A stretch of DNA of 64,000 nucleotides from Desmodesmus armatus. Lineage: Eukaryota > Chlorophyta > Chlorophyceae > Sphaeropleales > Scenedesmaceae. Positions within the stretch are counted from its first letter, which is position 1. Each line of letters begins with the position of its first letter. Made by a program: the position numbers and the translations under genes. This document shows, one piece after another, positions 34,801-46,800 of the stretch. The notes beneath the pieces are model-generated. The model made no database searches, was not told the DNA's origin, and worked only from the letters and a program-made list of their open reading frames with translations. The DNA is taken from the NCBI GenBank assembly GCA_007449985.2, contig VIIQ02000084.1, forward strand, positions 38,917 through 102,916, written 5' to 3'.

Positions 34801-37800
34801 TTTGTCTTGTTTGACTGATTGACTAGTCAAAAGTACTGTGCTGGCAAGACGGATTCCGGTGAGCAGATATGGATACATACAGCCCCTGAGGAACCCTCTG
34901 ATGACACACCTGCAATGGTTCCCCCGTCCTCCTCCAGCTTTTTTGCCTCTTCCCTCACCCCTCCCATGCGCAGCGCCCTCTCAACAGGGTCCATGCCAAA
35001 CGCAGGCTGCAGGGCAGACAGCTGGGCCTGCAAAGATAAGGCACAGAAGCAACCATACATGCGGTCACAGACAGTTAGTCAGTGACAGATAAACACAGAG
35101 ATCAACAAAGAACACTGGGAATTCCAAAGCCTCCTGAACAGCACCAACTATATATTACTCCCGCCAGGCCTTGCTGCATACGGCTGCATCTGTATCCTCT
35201 GACTGGTGCCCCCCCCCCCCTCACCCACCCACCCACACTCCCCATCTCCGGCTTTGATCCCCCCCCCCCCAAAAGCCCAACCCACCCAACCCCAAGCCAC
35301 CCTCCCACTCACCCGCATCTCCGGTGTTGCCAACCCATGCATGCAGCGGATCATGGCAGCAATGGGCACCATGCTCCACTCAACATGCGGTGCAAACGGG
35401 TGCTGCGCCTGCTGCTGCTGCTGTTGAAGCGGCTGCCCGAGCTGCTGCTGCTGCTGCTGCTGGGGTTGTGTGGTGGCTGGGGTTCTGCGTAGCACCCGCT
35501 CAAATAGCTGCAGGTCGTGGTGGAGGCTCCAACGCTGCGGACTGCAGCAACAGCAGCACAGTAATGCACAGAAAAGCAAACCAAGAAGATCAATCACTGA
35601 TCAACAATCAACAATTCACACAACTTTTTCTGACAAGGATCTATATATGCAATATGGTGATTGTTCTTTTTCTTGCCCAAAAACAAGACCACACAGGGAG
35701 ACTTTTTGGGGGGGGGGGGGGGGGGAGGTTGTTACAAGTGGATACTTTCACCGCTGAGCGGTACTCTCCACACGGGATGAACTGGGAAGACACACCTGCA
35801 AGAAAAACCTGCAGCAAGACTTTTGTGTCACGCCAACGCACCTGCTTCCCACCACCACTGTGCCGCCAGGCTGCACCTCGTGCTGCATGAACTCTGCTGC
35901 AAAGGCAGCAGGGCTCTCCAGGTGTGCCAACCACCGCGCCTCCGTCCACTTGGCATGCACCGGACGCAGCAGCCACTGCAGCAGAAACACATAGAGAAGA
36001 CTCGTAGATGTGTTGAGGGTGGCACCACCACACACTATGCGCCATGCAGGGGACCCACCTCCAAGGAACGGAATGCTTGGACCTACCCAGCCTGGACCCC
36101 ACTAAGGTGGTGCATCAAAACACAGCCGCATTCATTACGGCTGTGTTGCGAAGCGGGGTCCAGGCGATGGACCAAGATAATAAAAAACCAACTCCCACAG
36201 AACTATACAACACCCATTCCCCTCACCTCCAGCAGCTGTTTGCATTGAAAGTGGGATTGAAAACATCCTCAAGCACTCCTAAAATTCACCTTACCTTTCC
36301 AAATGCAATCCCATAAACTATATCCCACACCCCCTGTCAACGTGACGTGCAGAGTTGAACCCTTACCTCCAGCAGTTGTGTTTGTAGCTCCAGGCTCCCT
36401 GCTCGAGACACCGACACCATCAGACCCTCATGCAGCGCAACCTGTGAGCATCAGCCACAGTGAGTGAAGTAATCAGCAAATGTGTGAGTGAGTACGTGAG
36501 TGCGTGAGTGAGAAAGAGGGTGGGGGGGGGGGTGCGTCAACAGAGCAGTACTGGCGTGGAAGGGTGTGCACGCCCAGCACATTGCATTCCCACCCCACCA
36601 TGGCCTGCCCTTCCCACCCACAAACCATTGGAAGATGAGGAATCCAGGCGCACCGCACACCAACAACACACCATGCCAGGGTTTGAAGGATGAGCACACG
36701 CAAAAGGTGCAGATAGCTTTTGAACCTCTATCCCCCCCCCCCCCCGCGGCAAAAGGCTCTGTCTTCATCGCCTACCGCACGTTCGACGTTCACACCAAAC
36801 CCACACTGCAGCTTCCATACCAGTCTCCTTTACAGCAAACAGACACTTGCTGATAGCTGGGGTCCTTCCTCAGCTTCTTTACAAGACTGCCAAATATTCC
36901 ACGTTGGGGGTCCCTGCAACAGGGGAAAACTACTAGCCTAGTGGGGTCAAGCTCACCTTTTCTCCCTCCCTGAGCTGCCCTGCTGCCCATAGCTGCTCCA
37001 CCTGCTGCACCAGAGACTGCAAGTGACCCCACTGCCCCCAAAATCACTTTTTTGCTTTCGTTGTTTCCTCCTTTCTTTTCTCTTCTGAGTGGGACACTGT
37101 GCTCAGTCCCACACAAAAAGACCCTACTTTTGAATAACCATTAGTCTGCCTTCAGTACAAAACCACTAGCTGGTTCCGTCCCCACCTTCTCTCCCTCCCT
37201 GAGCTGCCCTGCTGCCCATAGCTGCTCCACCTGCTGCACCAGAGACTGCAAGTGACCCCACTGCCCCCAAAATCACTTTTTTGCTTTCGTTGTTTCCTCC
37301 TTTCTTTTCTCTTCTGAGTGGGACACTGTGCTCAGTCCCACACAAAAAGACCCTACTTTTGAATAACCATTAGTCTGCCTTCAGTACAAAACCACTAGCT
37401 GGTTCCGTCCCCACCTTCTCTCCCTCCCTGAGCTGCCCTGCTGCCCATAGCTGCTCCACCTGCTGCACTAGGGACTGCAAGTGGGGCAGAAAGCACCCCG
37501 GGGCCTCCTTGGCGACATTCAACAGCACCTGCATGAACAACACACACAACTCATGTGTGCAACAAATTGACCAAAAAGGGTTCGGGTGGAATCGTGATGC
37601 CAGATGTTGAGCAAAATGTCAGCACAGAACACCCTGATGGCAGTGCAACCCTCTCTTGGCAACACACCAAACGTTAACCCCATGTTACACCCCACCACAC
37701 ACAAGCCCCCCCCCCCCCCGCCTATCAGTCCAAGTGTCTTCCACACACAAGCCCCACCTTAGCCATGCTGATACGAGCCATTGCCTCCTCCTTCCATCTC

Positions 37801-40800
37801 CATGTGACCTTTGCAGGTGGTGGCAGCTGACCGTTCTGCTCCAGTGTGATGACAGCCCCCTGCACTGCCCTTCCCGGAGGGAGACCCCCCATACACATGC
37901 ACCCCAGCCCTGGGACACACCTTTGCCATGCTAATGCGTGACATTGGCCCCTGCATCCCCCTTCCCAAATGCCCCCCCCCCCGGGAATTTACCTTAGCCA
38001 TGCTGATACGGGCCATTGCCTCCTCCTTCCATCTCCATGTGACCTTGGCGGGTGGTGGCAGCTGCCCGTTCTGCTCCAGTGTGATGACGGCCATGCACTG
38101 GAAGCTGGCGGTAATGAGGGGCACCAGTTGCTCCGGGGCATGGGGCATCAATCTAGCGAAGGACTCCAGGGCGCGCGCATGCTGCACGGAGTTGGAGTGA
38201 TTGCAGGGGACAGCATGGCGCAGACAGAAAGGATGAGCAAGAGCAAAGGACAGGGATTTGAGGCGGAGAGATGGGCGCAGAGAGCGAGAGACAGACAGCA
38301 AAAATTTGAGCCATGCACTGGAAGCTGGCGGTGATGAGGGGGACGAGCTGCTCTGGGGCATGGGGCATCAGCCGCGCAAACGACTCCAGGGCACGCGCGT
38401 GCTGCGGGATGGATAGGTAGACATGCAGGTTTGGAACAAAGGGGGTGATTGAGGAACACAAAGACACAGAAGAAAGGGAGAGAAAGGGAGCGAGAAGACA
38501 GTAAAAACTGGGAAGCAGGCAAGAAGCACTGCTCCAGTGTGATAACGGCCATGCACTGGAAGCTGGCAGTAATCAGCGGCACTAGCTGCTCTGGGGCTTG
38601 GGGCATCAAACACACAAACGACTTCAGGGCACGCGCATGCTGCGGGACAGATAGATAGGCAAACAAACTACATCAATGAGAGGGGAAGACTGGGAGCACA
38701 AGGATACAGCAGGTAACAGAGCAAGCAAGAAGAAACAGAGGAGACAAAGAGAGAAAGTGTGATGACAGCCATGCACTGAAAGCTGGCGGTAATGAGGGGC
38801 ACGAGCTGCTCTGGGGCATGGGGCATCAGCCGTGCAAACGCCTCCAGGGCGCGCGCATGCTGCGGTACAGATAGATACACAAACATACATTGAGGGAAAG
38901 TTGACAAACACAGGGATGCAGAAGATAACAGAGGGAGAAAGAGGGCGGGGAAGGGTGAGCGAGAAAGGAAACAACAGAGGGAAACATAAAGACAGTGTGA
39001 TGACGGCCATGCACTGGAAACTGGCGGTGATGAGGGGGACTAGCTGCTCCGGGGCATGGGGCATCAATCGGGCGAATAACTCCAGGGCACGCGCATGCTG
39101 CGGGACGGGTGGACACAGATGCATGCTGTTGAGGCGATGGAGGAACACAGAGATACAAGAGAAGGGGCGAGAAAGGGAGTGAGAAGCTGGAAAGAGAAAA
39201 AAATCTGGGAAGCGGCAGGCAACAAACATAGAGAAAGGGCAATGGTGGCACCCGCATCAAGAGAAAAAGACTCACCAATGCCCCCATGACAAGGTCACTG
39301 TACCGCAGCCCAAGCACCTGCTGCAGCAGCCCCGCCAAACTGCTTTGAAGCCAGGCCCCTGCAGACCCCCCCACCCCCGCCCATGGAACTCCAAACCGTC
39401 AATCTCCAGACTCAAGAGCCTGCAAAACGCCTGCAAACCTGTCGGACTGCAACACAAAGTGGCAAACCCATGAAGGAAGGACTCACCAGCGCCACCATGA
39501 CAGGGTCGCTGTACCGTAGCCCCAGCACCGGCTGCAGCAGCCCCACCAACCTGTCTTTGAAGCCAGGCCCCTGCACCCCCAACATCCCTACCTCCCCCCC
39601 CCCTTCCCCGCAAACTCTAACCCTAGACTCTTGCAGGTTGAGCCTGCAAAATGCCTATCAGGTCAAAGTTGCCATCACGACACAAGCGTGACGCTTGTGT
39701 GGTATGCAAAGCAGCAAACTCATGTGTGAAGGGACTCACCAGTGCCACCATGACAGGGTCGCTGTACCGCAGCCCCAGCACCGGCTGCAGCAGCCCCACC
39801 AAACTGTCTTTGAAGCCAGGCCCCTGCACCCCCAACATCCCTACCTCCCCCCCCCCCCTTCCCCGCAAACTCTAACCCTAGACTCTTGCAGGTTGAGCCT
39901 GCAAAATGCCTATCAGGTCAAAGTTGCCATCACGACACAAGCGTGACGCTTGTGTGGTATGCAAAGCAGCAAACTCATGTGTGAAGGGACTCACCAGTGC
40001 CACCATGACAGGGTCGCTGTACCGCAGCCCCAGCACCGGCTGCAGCAGCCCCACCAAACTGTCTTTAAAGCCAGGCCCCTGCACCCCCAACATCCCTACC
40101 TCCCCCCCCCCCTTCCCCGCAAACTCTAACCCTAGACTCTTGCAGGTTGAGCCTGCAAAATGCCTATCAGGTCAAAGTTGCCATCACGACACAAGCGTGA
40201 CGCTTGTGTGGTATGCAAAGCAGCAAACTCATGTGTGAAGGGACTCACCAGTGCCACCATGACAGGGTCGCTGTACCGCAGCCCCAGCACCGGCTGCAGC
40301 AGCCCCACCAACCTGTCTTTGAAGCCAGGCCCCTGCACCCCCAACATCCCTACCTCCCCCCCCCCTTCCCCGCAAACTCTAACCCTAGACTCTTGCAGGT
40401 TGAGCCTGCAAAATGCCTATCAGGTCAAAGTTGCCATCACGACACAAGCGTGACGCTTGTGTGGTATGCAAAGCAGCAAACTCATGTGTGAAGGGACTCA
40501 CCAGTGCCACCATGACAGGGTCGCTGTACCGCAGCCCCAGCACCGGCTGCAGCAGCCCCACCAACCTGTCTTTGAAGCCAGGCCCCTGCACCCCCAACAT
40601 CCCTACCTCCCCCCCCCTTCCCCGCAAACTCTAACCCTAGACTCTTGCAGGTTGAGCCTGCAAAATGCCTATCAGGTCAAAGTTGCCATCACGACACAAG
40701 CGTGACGCTTGTGTGGTATGCAAAGCAGCAAACTCATGTGTGAAGGGACTCACCAGTGCCACCATGACAGGGTCGCTGTACCGCAGCCCCAGCACCGGCT

Positions 40801-43800
40801 GCAGCAGCCCCACCAAACTGTCTTTAAAGCCAGGCCCCTGCACCCCCAACATCCCTACCTCCCCCCCCCCCTTCCCCGCAAACTCTAACCCTAGACTCTT
40901 GCAGGTTGAGCCTGCAAAATGCCTATCAGGTCAAAGTTGCCATCACGACACAAGCGTGACGCTTGTGTGGTATGCAAAGCAGCAAACTCATGTGTGAAGG
41001 GACTCACCAGTGCCACCATGACAGGGTCGCTGTACCGCAGCCCCAGCACAGGCTGCAGCAACCCCACCAAGCTGTCCTTGAAGCCAGGCCCCTGCAGACA
41101 CCCCCCCCCCCCTGCCCCCCGCACCCTGAACTCCAAACCGTCAGGTCTTCAGACTCAAGAGCCTGCAAATTGCCTGCAAAGGGCTGCGGTACAGCGAACC
41201 TGTCATGGTGTTTGCCACTTTGTGTTGAAGTCTGATATTGTCTGACCTCAACACAAAGTGGCAAACACCATGACAGGTTCACTGTACTGCAGCCCCAGCA
41301 CCGGCTGCAGCAACCCCTCCAAACTGAGCCACGTCCCTCCAACACCTGCCCCCCCCCCCCTGCCCCCTACCCCTGGCAACTCCTCCGCCCGTTGGTCTTG
41401 AGGCTCGAGCCGCAAGATGCCCCAAAAACTGGAAAGTTGGACGCAAAAGGGACGAAATCATGAAGGAAGGACTCACCAGTGCCACCACGACAGGGTCACT
41501 GTACCGTAAGCCCAGCACAGGCTGCAGCAATCCCACCAAGCTGTCCTGAAACCAGGCCCCTGCACCTCCAACATCTCTACCCCCTCCCCCCCCTTCCCCT
41601 CAAACTCGATCCCTAGACTCTTGCAGGTTGAGCCTGCAAAATGCCTATAACATCAGGTCAAAGTTGTCATACGCTTGTGTAGTATGAAAAACAACAAACT
41701 TATGTATGAAGGGACTCACCAGTGCCACCATGACAGGGTCACTGTACCGTAGCCCTAGCACCGGCTGCAGCAACCCCACCAAACTGTCTTTGAAGCCAGG
41801 CCCCTGCACCTCCAACACTGCTTGCTCCAGCAGGCTGGGTAGCACTGATTCCAGCAGGATCACTGCTGTTTCAAGAGCCATCTGGCCCCTGGATAGCTGC
41901 TGCTGTGCTGATGCCGCCTGCACAACAAACCGCAGGCAGTGCAGGGGGTTTAGGCAGCTGTGATCAACGGACACAGTTGGGGGGGGGGGCACTCCGAATT
42001 GGTGTGAGGTACAGGTAAGTGCAAGCTGGGTAGCACAGACTCCAGCAGGATCACTGCTGTTTCAAGAGCTATCTGGCCCCTGAGGTGCTGCTGCGCTGAC
42101 GCCGCCTGTGGGAATCAGGAAAAGGTTCCAAGCAAGAGGGTCAGAGGCGTTTGGTTGATAGCACAAGGAGTCAACAGCAGACTGCAGGATAGGGTCAGAA
42201 GCAGCTGCTGACATCAGGTAACCGCCAACAGTACCAGCACAAGGCAGCAGTCCTGCGCCGGCTGGCAGCAATGGCGTCACTAGTGACGACAACAGCAGCA
42301 GCAGCAGCAGCAGCAGCTCCTGCTGTCAAAAGGATCAAAAGTACAGATAAGAGGACAGGACATGGACAAAATAGTCTCACCGCTGATCCTCCAGACGTTG
42401 CTGCGGCTGCTGCGTTGTTGCCAGTGGTTGCCAGGGCAATGCAGGTATGCTGCAGGGGCCCCACACACCCCAACACCTCCTGCGGGGCAAGCTTTGCTGC
42501 TGCCCGCATCACCAGCTTGGACTGCGTACACACAAAAAGGTTACCAGCAGAAAAGATTTCAAGATCACGCACACACTAGTACACACACACAGGACTACGA
42601 TTGGGGACGGTTATGTTTGATTGATGCAGGCGCCGAATGCTGGATTCCCCAAAACACTGCCTGCCACAGATCTGGGTGAATAAACAGCGTGGCTGCCGAG
42701 GCAATTGCAAGTCAGCGTGCACGGCAGTGTTTCCGAGCGCAGCAATGGCCGATAAATGGTCACTCCCTCGCCCACCTGGCTGCGGAACTGCACGACGCTC
42801 AACTTGTAATCGTCCGCGCTTTCGGCCCACAGCGGCACTTCAACGTCTTCGAAACGCACGGGAAGGCGCACCATCTGTTCCGACAGAATCTCAACCAGAA
42901 GCTGCATCAAAGCAACACACACAGCAGGAAGCACAAGAAGACGTTTGGTTGCCATATTCTGATCACGCGGTTCCGAGCAGCTGCCCAAGTTGCACTGGAA
43001 GTAGGGGTTGAACGGTTTTCACATCAGGCCAGTCAACAGTCGACAGCTTGCTGCCAAAACAGTGCAGTATCCGCCCATTATTTGAACCCGCAAACACGAT
43101 CGCGACAGCAGGAACTAGTAATCGTGGCAGTATACGTGACTCACCCGGCACGCCTCCTGCGGTAACGAGGCGTGCGTGCTGGCTGTCTGCTGCTGTGAAC
43201 CCTGCTGCTGCTGCGAGCCCTGTGAGCCCCCGTCTGCTGACATACTGTCCCTGGGAGACTGCAGGGGTGACGCCTTGGCTGGTCCTCCCCCTGCCTCTCT
43301 TACAATAGTGGACCAGAAGGTAAGGGCTGCGGTGGCTAGCTGTAGGTGGGGGTGCCGCAGGAACTCCAGCATCTGAGGTAAGTGGACCACAGCACAGCAC
43401 AGCATAGCACAGCGCAGCAGCATGGCACACGCAGCATGAAATGGTAAGGTCAACTAAGAGTGGACCAGAAGGTAAGAGCTGCGGTGGCTAATGGCAAATG
43501 GGGGTGGCGCAGGAACTCGAGCATCTGCATAGACAGACCACGGCACAGCACAGCACAGCAGTCCATACAATAGTGGACCAGAAAGTCAAGGCTGCCGTGG
43601 CCAGTGGCAAGTGCGGGTGGCGCAGGAACTCCAGCATCTGGATAGACGGACCACATCACAGCACAGCACGGCACGCAACAGCAGACAGGCAGATGACGTG
43701 GTGAGCTCGACCAAGGGCATAATGTTTGGGTGTAGACAGAGGCACTGCATTCATGGTCTGATTGTCGCATGATGCGCAACCACATGTCTGCACCTGTACA

Positions 43801-46800
43801 CGGCCACGCAATCACATAGCATGAGGCAGCAAGGCAGCAGACTCGTGGGCTTCAAGGGACCTACATGACAATGACAACCACTGGTGACAATGACAACCAC
43901 CTGAGGTGCAGCACTGTACCACTGTGCTGTACTGTTCTGTACTGTACTGCACTGTACTGTGCTGTGCTGCGGTGTACTGTTGGTTTCATCAACGCAACAC
44001 ACACAGTCACTCACGTATTTGAGGATGGAGTGCTGCTTCTGTACTGAGGTGAAGACCACCTGAGCCCAGCTGCCTGCCGGTGCTAGTGTGCTGTTCTGTA
44101 CTGTTTTGTACTGCACTGTACTGCACTGTACTGCCAATATGGTGCATTACGGTAATGCACTGTACTGTAATGCACTGTACTGCACTGTAGCAACACACAG
44201 TCACTCACGTATTTGAGGATGGAGTGCTGCTTCTGCACCGAGTCCACCTGAGCCCAGTGGAAGTCCGCCAGGGTGGTCATGAGTGCACACAGCTGCCTGC
44301 CAGTCTCCTCGTTGGACCCCTCAAGGTCAAGCTCCTGCAACACACATCCACAGGACAGCAGGCAAGATTAATAATTGAGGTAATCCATTGAAGTTAAAGA
44401 TTGTTGCATATATAGACAGTTGAAAAGATAGTTGAGTAGATAATACTGATTATTCACGTTGATATTTGATGCCGACATGCGATTAGTGTCAATCACAGCA
44501 AGAGAGTGCCCTACAGCAGCAGCGTCCCCTTCCCTCCCCCTGCCACACCCACCTGTTGGGCGTTTGGTGCTGACAGCAGGCCTGCAGCTGCGTTGTGCAG
44601 CACATCTGCCACCTTGGCCATGGTCATGCCCACAGCAGCAATTTCGTCAGGGTCCTTGCCACCAGCCTTGCGGGCGATGAGCTGCAATCACAAACAATAA
44701 CATCATGCAAAGTGTCAGTAAGGTGACATGGAATGCCCGCAACACTGTAGTGCCCACAGCAGCAATCTCGCCAGGGTCCTGCCCACCAGCCTTACGGGCG
44801 ATGAGCTGCACACAGCATACAGTGACAACAGGTAAATACAGACTTCGTTGGGCGGGAGTCTCTGTGAGATAATCAATACACATGAACTGCATTCAAATCC
44901 CAATTTACAAATAAAAATCACACATTGACATCATAAATGATTACATTGATAACGTTGATAGCAACACAGTGGAGTACCTGTTAGCAAGCACAGGACACAC
45001 ATCATTTGGGGCTGACGCACGCCAGCCGAAGCTGGGCTGTGCTTGCAGGGGTGGAATTGTGTGTAGATGCGGTTGCAGTGTCCACTGACCAAACACCTGC
45101 TTGCACATCCCAGTGCTACTGCTCAGTAATAAGCACGCACGCACGCACGCACGCACATACACACAAAAGTGAGTTCTCCCACCCAACCGTTGCTGTAGCA
45201 AATTCCGACTCCGACCCCTGCGAATGCACCCCCCCCCCCAAACCAACACACCCATCCACCTGTTTGCACAACCCCAGGCGCACCCAGGAAGAACCCGCAG
45301 GCCTCCATCACCCCCGAGTTGACCAGCCGCGTCAACGGTGACCACTCAACAAAAGCGGTGAGGGTGTCAAGCGCTGCAACCATACATACTCACACTCATG
45401 CCATCCAACCACCTGCCCCCTTTGCCCCCTCACACAAGCTTCCTTGCACCTCTGCGATTGCAGCCCCCCCCCCCCCCCACCTGTTTGCACACCCCAAGGG
45501 CAGCTGCCCTGAAATCCGGAACGCCCAGGAAGAACCCACAGGCCTCAATCACCCCCGAGTTGACAAGCCGGGTCAGCGGTGACCACTCAACAAAGGCAGT
45601 GAGGGTGCCGAGCGCTGCTGCCACCATTGCTACCTGCCTCCCTCCCCCCCCCCCCCCCCCCCCCCCCCTCACACCACACGATCCCTCCTTTCACCCCGTA
45701 ACTACAAGCTCCCCCCCCCCCCCCCCACCCCCCCCCCCCCTCCCAGACACACACCTGTTTGCACACCCCCAGTGCAGCTGCCCTAAAATCAGGCACACCC
45801 AGGAAGAACCCACAGGCCTCAATCACCCCTGAGTTGACAAGCCGCGTCAACGGTGACCACTCGACAAAGGCAGTGAGGGTGCCGAGTGCTGCTGCCACCA
45901 CTGCTGCATGCGCTGCTGCTGCCTGCATCTGCTGTGCTGCTGCTGCATTGCTGCCAGCCTGGAAGCTGTCCTGCAAGGTCACAGGGTCACACCAGCAGCC
46001 ACGAGAAACGATGGTGTTACTTATCTATCACAACTTTTATCATCTGTTGCAACTGTTGTTGCTTTCACATGTTCCACGCTGCTGCCTTTGTGTATGGAAG
46101 TCTGGCACTAGCTCTGCACAGAGGCAAACAATGATGCTTACGTATGCATAACTGCATTGCAAATCAGACTTCAACAGACCGCACACCCTGGCAGTACCCC
46201 TTTCCCCTCCACGTGCCCTCGCCCCTCCCTCCACTTACCTGCAGCAGCTTGACCAGGAAGGGCAGGACTATATCCACAGAGGTTGACAGGGCCGACAGGT
46301 AGTTGCGCTTCCATTCACCTGAGAGCAATGCAAAGGTCATGTAGACAAACGCAGCACACGAGCTTGTGAATGTGCAGTCACATATGATGGTGAGCAGTAC
46401 ACTCTCTCACTCTCACACTCTAAGTCACTCACTAACTCACTCGCTTGCTTGCTCGCTCTCACACGCACTCACTCAAGAAAATCATTCAGTCAGTCAGTAA
46501 GTGACATTGACACATATGCGTTGCTGACAGGGCTGACAGGTCACTGCGTGTCCATTTACCTGGGGGCATGCAGCAACAGGTAGCATGCAAAGCTTTGGAT
46601 GTGCAGTCACACATGGTGGCTGGCAGGTACTTCACTCACTCACTCACGCAGCCACTCAATCACTCAGTTGGTCAGTCAGTGACACACTCCCACAATCCAG
46701 GTGCCATTTATTGACAACCAACCCTGGGCCACCCACGCCCCAGGACCCCTCACGCCCCTAGCCCCCTCGCACGCCCCCCCCCCCCAGCTCACCTCCCCTC

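Noticed and set aside
39623..41136. Series of short ORFs with GPGFKDSLVGLLQ as separate genes
   Set aside because: They are copies of half an exon of exportin-5, each ending at a splice donor.
39272..41735. CRISPR-like regular spacing of repeats
   Set aside because: Units are ~254 bp, contain exon and donor sequence and have no unique spacers; the locus is eukaryotic.
42240..42322. Possible extra exportin-5 exon (poly-Leu stretch)
   Set aside because: Acceptor is plausible but no donor restores the phase needed by the next exon; the flanking exons join in phase without it.
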